Below are positions 1 through 10,793 of a stretch of 64,000 nucleotides of DNA, piece by piece (positions within the stretch are counted from its first letter, which is position 1; the number at the start of each line of letters is the position of its first letter). Location of the stretch: assembly GCA_946965045.2 (NCBI GenBank), contig OX337228.1, positions 6,200,001 through 6,264,000 on the forward strand. The letters are read 5' to 3'. The translations under genes were made by a program, and so were the position numbers. Under the pieces are notes generated by a model, which ran no database searches, was not told where the DNA came from, and worked only from the letters and a program-made list of their open reading frames with translations. The stretch comes from Epithemia pelagica (taxonomy: Eukaryota > Bacillariophyta > Bacillariophyceae > Surirellales > Surirellaceae).

Positions 1-480
1 TTCTTTAGACGGCACTGCGATAGAATCGATTGCTTGGCCCCACGGACTGTGTTTGGAGAGACGCGTGGCTGTGTTATTGTTTGTTGGGCCTGTAGCGCTG
101 TTGAAAATCCCTACTTCATTCTCACTCTTGTGAGAAATTTTCGTAGGTGGCCTTGACTTTGTTGGCATTAGAGTCGTTCCCACTCCATGAGGTGTTGGAG
201 GGAGGGAGACAGGTTGTTTTTTGTCGTCTATATTCATCGTATTTTGGATAGATCTGGACGATGACAGTGACGATGACATGGACGAAGTATCGTTTGTCAT
301 GTTGTGTTGAGCAGCGGCCGTCGTCGTGGGTCTCAGATGTTGGGACACAAATTCAGCAAGGACTTCGGCATCCTCCGCCGTTTGCTGTTGTTGTTGAGTC
401 CTTCGTCGGCGATTGTGAATTCGATGAGACGTATGAACAGCATCGTCCAGCGCATCATCCAACCGATTCAGCCAGTCCAT
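1..480 (-). CDS. N-terminal part of an unrecognised protein (left edge)
   Basis: An open frame of 160 codons starts at the ATG at 480-478 and runs without a stop to base 1, so the gene is cut by the window edge. The N-terminus MDWLNRLDDALDDAVHTSHR is amphipathic, and a QQQQQ stretch and a Ser/Thr/Asn-rich linker follow. A short Trp-containing amphipathic N-terminus before a low-complexity linker is seen in golgin-type coiled-coil proteins, but no coiled coil is visible in this piece, so that is only a guess. The minus-strand tRNA gene lies upstream. Confidence 0.5.
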   Translation of the reverse strand, partial: MDWLNRLDDALDDAVHTSHRIHNRRRRTQQQQQTAEDAEVLAEFVSQHLRPTTTAAAQHNMTNDTSSMSSSLSSSRSIQNTMNIDDKKQPVSLPPTPHGVGTTLMPTKSRPPTKISHKSENEVGIFNSATGPTNNNTATRLSKHSPWGQAIDSIAVPSKE

Positions 481-890
481 GCTGCAACTAAATTATGTTT
501 AATTACTATCGGCAAACCTCATGTCGTGTCCCTAAGAAAAGCACACTGAACAAACAACCAGCATCGTCGTCGTCCTCTCTAAATTTTCTCGTTGCCATCA
601 CAATGCCATGGCTATACTCGTGAATACACTTGAGGGACTGAAATAGTCAGACTACCCGTCCCTCAAGTAAACTTTGGAGGAGGGTCTCATCACTTTGTTG
701 AGGGAGGGGTGCAAAGCGGAGGATTTGGTGGCCGAGTGGTCAAGTCTAAGGGCAACAGCAGTTGTCCTTGTCCTCACTGAGGTTTCATTGGTGCTCTACA
801 GTCTACAGAGGCTTTGCTTTGCCCATGAAAAGAGAAGAGTGCTGGTAGGAGGTAGGACTAGGAGCAGGGCGGCTGGAAAAACCAAAAGGT
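481..890. other. Intergenic, tRNA-like A-box only
   Basis: No gene is supported here. The plus strand at about 729-739 reads TGGCCGAGTGG, which fits a tRNA A-box, but no matching T-arm or acceptor stem follows. The region holds the upstream sequence of the left-edge gene and the 3' flank of the tRNA gene. Confidence 0.4.
877..888 (-). terminator. Pol III T-run terminators after tRNA-Leu
   Basis: Just past the tRNA 3' end the minus strand has a T4 run (888-885) and a T5 run (881-877). This is the usual RNA polymerase III termination signal. Confidence 0.6.
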
Positions 891-1054
891 TGACGACTGT
901 GGGATTTGAACCCACGCCTCCGGAGAGAATGGAGCCTAAATCCACCTGCGGGAAGTTGCGACATTGGGCACTTGTGAGAAAGCAAGGGGTTATTCGACGA
1001 TGAATGCTTAACAATCATTAAACTTACCACCTTAGACCACTCGGTCAAATCGTC
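891..1054 (-). tRNA. tRNA-Leu(UAG) interrupted by an 82-nt intron
   Basis: Joining 1054-1028 to 945-891 gives an 82-nt type II tRNA. Acceptor strands GACGATT and AGTCGTC pair along all seven positions, with discriminator A. The D-arm is ACC/GGT, the anticodon stem is GTGGA/TCCAT with loop TTTAGGC (anticodon UAG), there is a long variable arm, and the T-arm GTGGG/CCCAC has loop TTCAAAT. A-box and B-box both lie in the exons. The interruption (1027-946) is not at the usual 37/38 site but between positions 26 and 27, just before the anticodon stem. It begins GTAAGT and ends CGCAG, like the spliceosomal introns of neighbouring genes. The boundary could slide by up to three bases with the same mature product. 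Confidence 0.85.
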
Positions 1055-1212
1055 CCGCAAAACCTGGTGAAAATTGATATAAATACGGTTGTTGACTTGT
1101 TTTTGTTGACCGACATTTTCGCGCCTGCCATCTCCCTCCGCACAGATTTTGTCAACACTTCGGCTCTTGGCAACAGGTCCAACTCCAACAACTCCTGTTC
1201 TACCAGTTCACC

Positions 1213-3865
1213 ATGATAAGTGGGACCTCCAACGCGGCCGTTGAGAGAGGAGGCTTGTTCCGGAACGCACCCCATTCCAGCGCCACTGGTAGATCCGGCG
1301 ATGTATCCGATCTACTGACTCCAACAACGATGCCGAATGACGCCATTACATTAACGGCGAAACCAAATGCCTTTGCGGGTGCGGTGCTAAGTCCCAACCA
1401 TGCTCGTACTCTGACGCCATCACTCTGTGTTGCAATCTCATCGGCATTGGCGGAGCAGTGCCATCGTCGGTCCGGTGTGCCATATACACGTAAGAGCAGT
1501 CTTTGTGGTTTGAATGTTCTCGTTCCATTGCCCAATTTTATCTCAGCGATCTGACAATTTATAATTATTATTCTTTGTCATTGGTTATATACTCGCAATT
1601 CAATCTGCTCTGTCCAGTTTGGATCACGGAAGCCTGGAGAGTTTTAGGTTGGGCGGAACCGAGTGCGGCCTTGTTCTGGGAGATGGCCACCATGTATCAC
1701 ACCTTATACTTGGCCGGACGAGCGTTCGCCGCAGACTACGAAGAGAATCCAGTTCACTCGAATAGCAACATTCCACCGATTCTCTCCTGTGGATCCACTA
1801 GTAGTGTTGGTTCCGGTACAACCACACAAACGCCTGTTACGTTTGACAAAAAGAAGTTGAGCACTGTGGCATCTGCCAAAGAGCTCCCCGTCTGGTTGGT
1901 GGGGACGTTTCTATTGCTTCACTGTGAAGAATTCGCTTATCAACGCAACTTATCGGGGCAAGACGAGAGGCGTTTCTTTGGTGGAGGAGATCCTTTAGGA
2001 AAAAACAGTCTTGGTTCACAGGTTGATTTCACCTCGCTCCTCAAGAATCCTTCTCTTTCTCCACGGTAAGACTATCCCCGTGTAGTTTTTGCACTGTTTA
2101 TCTTTTCTTTTGCCTGACGGGTTGTCATATGGCTCGTTTCAGAACTCGTCTACATGCAGGATGGAACAATGATAACTCGCACTGTGCAGCCTATCTTGTT
2201 CGCCATTTACGAAAGGCGCTTTTGCTCTCAGCCATTCCACACAATCACGAAGCTGTCCTTGCTTGCATTCACTTGGCTTCACTGCCGAGCCGACCACCAG
2301 CCCCTCCGTCAACGGAGCGTTTGCTGAGGCGAAACTCATCTCGCCTCAAATATTCGGTCGATGAATTGAGACGTCAGCACGACGAGGAGCACGGACTTGC
2401 CGGCGTCAATGTCCAACTGACTCTGGATGATCTAGAACGGCTGAACTTGATTTTGCAGCCACCTCAAGGAGGAGGAATAGATGATCCTCCTCTTCGTATC
2501 GGGGAGTTCCTTTGGATGTCACTGAAACTTACTCGCCCTCCGCCCATGGCAACGCTTCGTCTGGGCGATGTGGAACAGCAAATTTTCCGTCATTTGGAAA
2601 TGGAGCTTACCATGAGCGGCGACCCAACTGAAGAAGAAGACCGCTCGGAAGATAGCGAGACTCAAGCTCAGGTGGCGTTGGCAAAATTGTCGCTGTCTTC
2701 AGATTCTGGCAAAGCCAGTGGTTCCAACGAACGAGCAAAACAACCAGGAAATCAGTATTTGAAAGAGCTTTCTTACACCCATTTGCGTGGGACAACAATT
2801 TTGTTAAAGCCAAATCCAGCAGAGACTTCATCAGGAGCATCGGCAGCTTCTGGTGATGCCCATAACTTTGTTGGGAACCTGGCTTCTTCGCAACGACTCC
2901 ATGATATTATCATATCCAATTGCTGTGACGCACATTTTTACCTGCTGCAGCCTTTTGAACACGCGACCATTGCAGCCTGCACGGGTTGTACAATCGTTGT
3001 TGGAAGTGTTGCAGGCCTACTCCACGTTGTAGACTGCGAGAAGACGCTCATCACGTCGGCGAGTCGCCGCATTTTGGTTAGCAACTCATCGGATGCCACT
3101 TTGAATGTGTTTTCTCCAAGCCCACCGTTGTTGGTAGGAGACAATCGGACCTGTCAATTTGCTCCCTACAACACTTATTATGACGGCTTGCGTGAGGACC
3201 TGTTGGCGACCGGATTGGCTGCCGCAGTGGTATCGGAACATTCACCTGCAACTAATGCAGGCGCCAAAGAGGCTTCCGACTCAGGAGCATGGCCACCGCT
3301 TCAATGTGCGAGCAATAAGTGGAAGCAACCTGTTGAAATGTCTACTTTATCGACGTTGGAGATGCCACAAGTTCCAAATTCTTCGGGTGCTTCTCCACCG
3401 GCAAGTCCCTCTGGCCATTCTGGTCTCGGAGCTGATGACAAAGCCCACCCCGGGCCAGGAAACACCAATGAGGCAAACCAAGGTCCCGTTATTGTTCCAG
3501 CTAGCGACTTTCATCTTCTGTTTGTTCCGTTCGAGTCGGAGGGCGCCCGTCAACGCCGACTGGAAGCAGAAGAAGGAGAAGCAGGGACTGATGGGTCTGC
3601 TATGGAGAGTCAATACTGTCGTTTAATGGCAGAGGTGTTGCAGCTTTCCCCATTCCGCTTACCTATTGAATATGAGCGGAGAGTGTTGATCAAAGCCGAG
3701 CGTATGCGGAATATTCAACAGGCGGTGCGCAAGTCATTGACCAAGGAGCAACAGCGTCGCTTCGAGGAAGACCTTAACCGGGGCTTTCGTGATTGGCTTG
3801 TTACCTCTGGGAATTTGCGACAAGTTCTGGACCTTGTGCATCTCGAACGACGCGGAGCATTGTAG
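1213..3865 (+). CDS. TBCCD1: TBCC domain-containing protein 1
   Basis: Three exons, 1213-1489, 1618-2065 and 2143-3865, give 815 residues. Donors are GTAAGA in both introns and acceptors are CCAG and TCAG. TBCCD1 is related to tubulin cofactor C and positions centrosomes or basal bodies and the Golgi. The TBCC beta-helix spans about residues 446-600 and carries the family hallmark APYNTYY. The N-terminal KPNAFAGAVLSP resembles the start of animal TBCCD1, and the basic helical C-terminus (LTKEQQRRFEEDLNRGFRDWL) also fits. A low-complexity insert follows the TBCC domain. The ATG at 1213 is preceded by CACC and no in-frame ATG lies close upstream. Confidence 0.88.
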
Positions 3866-5064
3866 CGCCTCTATCTCCTCTACAATATAAATCTTCGGTA
3901 TGGTCACCAATGGCTGTGGTTAATTGCATGATGGGAAAGCGTCTCCCTCGGACTGGTAGATTGTGATGTAGCACATGAGCATACCTGTTTCACTTTACTT
4001 TAATAGATGAGACACATTGAAGTCCCCGAGCTTGCTCGTAATCGAACGACTAGTATCTGGGAGACACCACAGATGCATAGCTGTTAGTTTGGATTACTCC
4101 TTCATTTGTACTGAACCTTTAGGAGATAGGAGTAGCTGCACAATCGTTGAACCTAATCGATTACTACGTTTTGCGTCGTGTCTAATTAGTTTTCTCCGAG
4201 TTGGAGATTGAAGACACGACAAATCGACCGAGTGCCGACTCCCGACCCCTCGGTTTCTGTCGTAGTCCAATTGTTGGTATTGACTATTGACCATGGCTGT
4301 GGTAGACGGACCTGCGACTCGTGTCGTCGAGGGATAAATAATAGGAGTAATAATGGAATTGGGAACTCGGCTTTTCTTGTCTGTGTGTCTGTGCGATGCT
4401 TTCGTACTTTAGTTACTACCTAGAGAAAGTAGAACTTGATCGATGCCTATACGCCTAGTCTTTTTAAACATATTATGACACATGGAACTGATTAGGAAGT
4501 ACGAGTAGTAGGGAATAGTATACCAATTTACAAGGGACTATCTACGAGTAGAAGTAGAAGTACGAGAAGAGGCGTAGTACACGTAGTACGAAATACTAGG
4601 TAGTACGACGTACGACCCTTCAGCCTTCAGTAGAAATTCCTTGTACCTCTAGTACAATCCTGCGCGTGATCAAAGCAGAAAAGCTACACTTTGTTCCACA
4701 TACAACATACAACATGGACATCCGATGTAAGCTGGAATTCTAAGGTTTTAGCACGTCGACAACGACAACCTCTTACAATCTAAAAGAGAAACTATACTGT
4801 GTATGGAACTGTAGAAGATTAGCAATAGTAGTGCTCCTAGCATCTTTTGGCGACCCATTTGTGTAGAATACTATAGGGCGGACAGTACAGTCCCTCCACT
4901 ATGTAAAAATGTAAAAATCTACAGCCGCTACAATCATCGTACAAGCGAAGGTTACAACTGATCGAAACAACGAACAACCCCCCGTACACGTTCGATTGTC
5001 AATAGGGCAACCGAAGAACTTGAGACTTCACGAGGTTGCTTAACTGTACGGTGGTAAAAAGAGA
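3866..5064. other. Intergenic, TAC/GTA-rich
   Basis: No gene seen. Two copies of TAGGAGTA lie at 4127-4134 and 4342-4349. From about 4490 to 4620 the sequence is dominated by GTAC, ACGAGTA and AGTAGTA words. The last part should hold the promoter and 5' UTR of the HMG-box gene. Confidence 0.5.
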
Positions 5065-6990
5065 ATGAGTGGGTTCAACAACGCGGGGATGGGGATGGGA
5101 CTAGGTGATGTTGGACTAGGAGGAGGATCTGGACGATTGTGGATGGATGACTTCCAGCAACCGACCGCAAATATGGGGATGCCCGGTGTTGGTGTGGGTG
5201 GTGGTTTGACAAATGGCAACATGGTTGGAGGAATGGCTTTGGGAGGAAACGCTGGAGGATCTGATATTGGTATGGCTGGAATCGGTCAACCTTCCCTTGG
5301 ACAACTTGGATTGGCACACCCAAGTCTCGGACAGTCTGGATTGGGTGGATTCCCTGGTTCCAATCCAATTGGCGGAAACCAGGTTCTACCTCATGCTGGT
5401 CGCAGCGACGATGACTTGCTGCTGAGCCTTCTTCGAGAGCGAGAGAGAAGTCAGATGCAAATGTCAGGTGGTCTTTCAGGTGTCGTTCCCCTTTCTTACA
5501 ATGGTGGACCATCGGCTTCTGCGTTACCGTCAAGTCGACCTGGTCTTCAGGGAGGTTTCGCGCTCACGTCGGGGAACAATCTTCCGTTAGACCAGACGAC
5601 GGCCCGTGTCCAAGTATGTTGATATGACGATGGCGATGTTTACATTGAATCATTTTGTTCATGATACTTTCTCACATGGATTCTCGATTCCCTTTCTTTC
5701 CGCAGGAACAAAATTCAGGTCTGGCTTTCTCGCCGTACATGATGATGCGTGACATGCAGAACAATGAAAACATGGCGTCAGCTGGCATGATGCAACATGA
5801 ACAGCAGAGATCAGCGATGCCTGCCATGACCAACAACCCTAGTACTTCCGGAAATTTCTTCTCCTTGCAAAACTCCTTTGATCCTACACCGACATCACAG
5901 ACGATGCAAATGCAACGACATGCAGCCGGCGAAATGCAAGATCAAATGGTGGGAGCCAAAGAACACCCGGTTATGGCAGCGCCTGTGGCATCGTTACAGC
6001 AGAAGGCACCTCCTAAAGCAGAGCCAAAAGCTCCATCGCAGAAGAGCAGCACTACCAAGGTTGGTAAGAAGATCAAAGATGCCCCTCGACGACCTCTGTC
6101 GGCGTACAACCTATTCTTTTCCGACGAACGAGAGAGAATTCTAAAGGAAAGAGAAGGGACCGAGGGTGGAGGCAAGATTCAAGTCCAAGAAATGGCAAAA
6201 ATCATTGGTGCGCGTTGGAGACAACTGTCCGATAATCGGCGTGAATACTATCAGCAGTTGGCAGATGAAGATATGAAACGCCATAGAGAAGCGAAGAAGA
6301 ATCAACCTAAGGACGTCTCGGTTCCAAAGCGTCCCCCTACAGGTAAGGCTTGTAATGTGATCGTTCGAACTTGATTACCAGTCAGTTTCTCATTGTTTCA
6401 AAATCGTACCGAAAGCCTTCTTGCTCTTTTCAAACAAGCGCCGCAAAGCCCTGAAAAGCCAGAATCCTTCGGCTACCAACTCTGACCTTTCTAAAATGCT
6501 AAGTAAGGCATGGCGTGAAGCCGACGATTCTATTCGTCGGGGCTACATTGAAGAGGCATCTGCCCTATCAAAGGCCTATAAAGCTGAAATGGTTAGTTGG
6601 CGCAAAACGTCTGGTGACAGAAAGAATGGGACCGGTGACGGCGATGATGAAGGGATGGTTGCCAAGGCTGGCCAGAGAGGTGACGACATCGAAGGAAGCT
6701 CTGGTAAACGAAAGATGGGTTTTACCCTTCCAGCGAAGAAGCGCAAAACAAAGGATCCATCAGCCCCCAAACGGCCTCTTAGCGCGTTCTTGGCATACTC
6801 GAACACTCGTCGGAAAGCTCTGAAACAGCAGTACCCAGATGCAACGAATGCCGATTTGTCCAAGATGTTGGCCAAGATGTGGAAAGAGGCCCCAACTGAC
6901 TTTCGTCAAGAGTTCATTGACGAAGCGGCGAAGAAATCGGAGGCCTACAAAGTTGAAATGGCCGAATGGCGAATGAAGAGCGGAAACTGA
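5065..6990 (+). CDS. Triple HMG-box chromatin protein
   Basis: Exons 5065-5613, 5706-6342 and 6416-6990 encode 586 residues. The second junction falls inside HMG box 2, and joining it restores KRPPTAFLLFSNKRR. The three HMG boxes lie at about residues 309-381, 388-458 and 511-582, each starting with a P-rich (K/R)RPxSA-type motif. Boxes 2 and 3 are near copies of each other. The N-terminal 300 residues are Gly/Met-rich, then Gln/Met-rich, with no known domain. HMG boxes bend DNA, so a nuclear role in chromatin or transcription is expected. The lack of sequence-specific box features suggests an architectural (HMGB/NHP6-like) protein. Confidence 0.85.
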
Positions 6991-7874
6991 TTTATGATTC
7001 GAATATTCACGCTTAATTTGATCTGAAGAAACTATATTGGTGTTTGTCGTAATAATTTATCAATTATTCTATGGTTTATGTCTATTCCTTATCGACGATC
7101 GTTCCTTTTGGGGGCGCAGTGTTCAGGAATCGAAGGTCTTTTTCCACCAAGCAGATTCAGTAATCACCGTGATGGTCTCTAGAACTACCATCGATGAAAT
7201 ATCATGTCATACAATGATAGCTTCTCCGCACTTTCGCCACTTTTGCCTTCGCCATCATTTTCGATTGTTGGACACTTATCGTCGTCGGCCGATCGATAGA
7301 ACACTTGACACGTAAATCAAAACTCTAATGTTCATCTTAGGAGCTCGCCCCATCTTCTATATGATTGATATGGGATGAATTTCCCAGTTCTCCATTGCGT
7401 GCCTGGATCATGGCAAACATAACTGATCCTTGATATTGTTTGTCCTCTTTTAGATTTATTCAACGGTTCAATCAGTGATGGCTCTTTTGTAAGATGCTTC
7501 TTCGAAGTTGTTGTTTTGTTGGAAAAAATTTAAAATATATAATATTTTGTGAGCGCATGACGGCATACGAGTACTCCTAGTACAATAATATTACGATTTC
7601 TGGTCGCAGTACGAGTACGAGTACATGATATACGTGTGGGCAATTGTGTGATATCCTACAATATATTCTCTCTTGAGTATTGCCTAAAGTTTCCGAAATG
7701 GTACCCAACCAATTCTCTCCAAACAGCTACCAGCATCAGCATCCCCTCTTAGCTATCATTGCTACAAAACGAGTACGAGTACACACAAGCTTTCAGCGCA
7801 TTCTGTGGTTGTTGTCGCCTCGACAGTTCTCCCATCCGTGAGAGATAACTCTCTTCGTATTAGAAGCATGAACC
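6991..7874. other. Intergenic, GTACGAGTAC repeats
   Basis: No gene seen. ACGAGTAC words repeat at about 7566-7625 and 7769-7783, and TACTCCTA occurs at 7572-7579. The 3' end precedes the ATG at 7875. Confidence 0.5.
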
Positions 7875-10700
7875 ATGACAATGTATTCGGATTCTTCAGT
7901 GTGCCCACCGAATCCGAGTGATGCAGAAGAACAATATATTGTCGCCGGTCAACGGCTTCAGGTCCACGTTCGGTCTCTAGAAAAAAAGCAACAACAGGAC
8001 GGCAAACGTTCCGATTTACAAGAAGCCGAAAACGACCGTTCCACAGGCAATGTTTGGGAATCGAGTGACCGAAACGTGAAGAATATGCTGGAGCTGCTTC
8101 AATATCTCATTCCTTTGGTTGCCCGAAATGGCCTTTTCTGTGGTCTTCCTGTCGAAATTGGGGACACCAACCAGAAGAAGGAGGCATCATCGAAAGCCAC
8201 TTCGAATAAAAGGGGAAGCGATTCATCACGTCTTGTTTTTGTGACGGGAGGAGACAAGGATGAATCCAAGTCAAGAATTTCAGCGTGTGCTGATCAAATT
8301 ATTTCTTCCGTGGTTCGAATTATGGGCTGGCAAAACCCTGACTCCAATCTTGTGGCAAAGTCCATAGCTGGACTGGATCCGGACGATCGATGCTTGTTGA
8401 TTATGCTTTCTTCTGATCTCTGTGCTGCTGTGGCAAATTATGTCCGTGAGCGACATGCACTGGACTTTGCAGGCGAGTTTGAGCTTCTTTCGTCAAATGC
8501 AAAATCTTTGTTGGTTGGTTTGACAAACTCAATGGACTATATCCTTGACACATCGAGTTGTTCGAGTGAGAATACCGTCATATTTCCTATTGATCAACCA
8601 CAACCACTGGTATTGAAATCCCTGATATCCTGTCAACGTGTTGCAGTTAACCTTGTGAGCTTGCTGTATCCACATCTTTCTCGATTCTCATCACAAATGC
8701 AACAATTATTGGTGATTGGTGTCTGGAAATCCTTTTCAGTCGTTGACCAGGAACTGGTCGAAACGGCGACGTTGTTGAACGCAACTATTCAAACGGCGCT
8801 CGCAGCAGGAGCCGTGAGTCCCAATAATCATGTCTCAGATGCTGAAGACCCATGGACAAAATCACTTCGAGAGTCCGTGGCGCTGTTGTTTGTCTTTCTT
8901 CAGGAAGCTTTACCCATAAATCCTCGCTTGGGGGAACGCGCTCAGGAACAAGACTATATTGTACAGCATGCATTGGGAAAGGCGGCCACGACAGTATGGC
9001 TTCAAAAACTAAGAGAAACGAATTCAGAGGAGGAACGATCAAGGTTGCTCCTTCACTGTGTAGAGGTTCTCGTTTCGATGTCGAAGAATCTTCTTTCCGT
9101 GGACACAAGAGACGTCTCGTATCTGTTGGGGGCGCATGTTGATGTTGCATTGATCCTAGACCTTGTTGAGATTCTCATATGCTTCCCAATATCAGCGGAA
9201 TCTCTCTATTTTCGGACAAAGAAACGGCTTCGCAGGGAACCGATGGTTACGGGATATTTTAGTCCAGCTGCCACAGCAAGCATATGCAACAGTTTCAAAG
9301 TCATGGGCCACGGCATGCTGAATCGTTTGCTCTCATCTCTGGGGCGCCCGTTGTTACTTCCGTTTTCCCGCCGTCTCAGGACAATTTGTTTTGCCTCCTT
9401 GTTGACGGCATCGTCGACAAAATTACGAAATGTTTGTGAAGACAAAGTCTCCATTTCGATCTCAGACCCCGCTAAAAAGAGATGGCTCAATGCATCCATT
9501 GCTGTACGTACCAAAGTTTTACGTTCAATTCAAAAAGCTTTTGTGGTTGTTGGAATTGATGCTTCACCTTTGTCCAAGTCCTTGGGAGTGTCGAAACAAA
9601 GTGACGATCTTGATCGATTAATCACTCTGATTTGTGGATGTATTGTTGAGCAACTAGAATGGTTTGACAGACCACAAGAGAACGTCGGAGACTGGGGAAC
9701 TTTCAAAGAACGCCTTGAAGAAATGGTTGCTGCTGGCGATTGTCTTGGGGTATGTTTGGTATCCGGCGGGCAATTTCTATCGATTGTAGCTCGTTCATTG
9801 ATTGATTCCACTGCAAAAAGTATTCTGAACAAGTGTGTTACGATTCGAAGAGAGAATCTGCATGATTTCTCATCGCTGTTCAAGTGTGCATTGAGCCTGG
9901 GAATCAATGCATGTTCCGCGCCGTACCGTGATGGAGCAGCTTCGACGGTAGGAGTTCCTTTGCGAGATACTGCTGAACGATTGCTGAGAACTACCTCTGA
10001 CGAGCCTTTGATGTGTACTGCCCTCGCTGCCATTCGAATTTGTGATACAATCGATGCACCCCGAGTACCAGCGCTTTCCGTTGTCACACGAAAGCCCATG
10101 AGTACTACGTCGTCTCATAACATTGCCAATGTCTATCAACTGCAAAGTCTTTTGGACAAGCAGGGGCCATCGGTGGACGAAATGAATGCCGGTGAAGATG
10201 ATTCAACGGCAAAACGGCGAAAATTGGATCCCCGCAAATCAGAAGAACAAGTCCAAACCGGCAACCTTACGGCTCCTCCACAAGCCTCAACTACAAAGGG
10301 ATTTCAAAAGGAACAACATTCCAAGACGAAAGCACCTGATGATGACACAGAAGAAGAAGCTAAAGCAACCAATGTGGAAGAAGATCAAGAAGTCAAAGAT
10401 ACGGAAATGGATATTGATTCACAGGATGTTCGACAACCAGAATCGCTTCATCCGCCCTCGACAAGCAACGTATTGAACGATGCAGAACCTGGAAATGCGG
10501 AATCTAACAATACTGAGACAGTTAGTAAAGATGTGCCTCCTTATCTCGAATCTTCAAATGTTATCTCCAGGACCAGCAAGTGGGACTCGTCTTACAAACC
10601 AACATCTACCGTTCAATCCGGAGAAAATGATTCTGCTGAAGAGGAGGAGGACGACATTCCAATGATTTTTGACGCTCCTCCAGACGAAGACGATGAGTGA
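7875..10700 (+). CDS. Unrecognised 941-residue helical nuclear protein
   Basis: A single long exon starts at ATG 7875 (context ACCATG). I do not recognise the family with confidence. Residues 1 to about 760 look like an all-helical repeat protein rich in Leu, Ser and Ala. A basic cluster AKRRKLDPRK at about residue 778 is a plausible nuclear localisation signal. The last 150 residues are low complexity and end in a run of acidic residues with PMIFDAPPDEDDE. Helical repeats followed by an NLS and an acidic tail resemble PELP1/RIX1 of the 60S-maturing Rix1 complex, but this is weak. The gene converges on the BRUTUS-like gene with 93 bp between stops. Confidence 0.75.
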   Translation: MTMYSDSSVCPPNPSDAEEQYIVAGQRLQVHVRSLEKKQQQDGKRSDLQEAENDRSTGNVWESSDRNVKNMLELLQYLIPLVARNGLFCGLPVEIGDTNQKKEASSKATSNKRGSDSSRLVFVTGGDKDESKSRISACADQIISSVVRIMGWQNPDSNLVAKSIAGLDPDDRCLLIMLSSDLCAAVANYVRERHALDFAGEFELLSSNAKSLLVGLTNSMDYILDTSSCSSENTVIFPIDQPQPLVLKSLISCQRVAVNLVSLLYPHLSRFSSQMQQLLVIGVWKSFSVVDQELVETATLLNATIQTALAAGAVSPNNHVSDAEDPWTKSLRESVALLFVFLQEALPINPRLGERAQEQDYIVQHALGKAATTVWLQKLRETNSEEERSRLLLHCVEVLVSMSKNLLSVDTRDVSYLLGAHVDVALILDLVEILICFPISAESLYFRTKKRLRREPMVTGYFSPAATASICNSFKVMGHGMLNRLLSSLGRPLLLPFSRRLRTICFASLLTASSTKLRNVCEDKVSISISDPAKKRWLNASIAVRTKVLRSIQKAFVVVGIDASPLSKSLGVSKQSDDLDRLITLICGCIVEQLEWFDRPQENVGDWGTFKERLEEMVAAGDCLGVCLVSGGQFLSIVARSLIDSTAKSILNKCVTIRRENLHDFSSLFKCALSLGINACSAPYRDGAASTVGVPLRDTAERLLRTTSDEPLMCTALAAIRICDTIDAPRVPALSVVTRKPMSTTSSHNIANVYQLQSLLDKQGPSVDEMNAGEDDSTAKRRKLDPRKSEEQVQTGNLTAPPQASTTKGFQKEQHSKTKAPDDDTEEEAKATNVEEDQEVKDTEMDIDSQDVRQPESLHPPSTSNVLNDAEPGNAESNNTETVSKDVPPYLESSNVISRTSKWDSSYKPTSTVQSGENDSAEEEEDDIPMIFDAPPDEDDE

Positions 10701-10793
10701 ATGAGTATCTCAAGTATCCTGAAGCTACTTGGTGGGACTTCTCGCCGTCCCTTTATTCTAAGGTACACTCTCTGTCTAGTAAGCGATTATACT

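Noticed and set aside
715-770. tRNA-like A-box TGGCCGAGTGG on the plus strand
   Set aside because: No acceptor pairing, anticodon arm or T-arm can be built downstream, with or without an intron; probably chance or a very old fragment.
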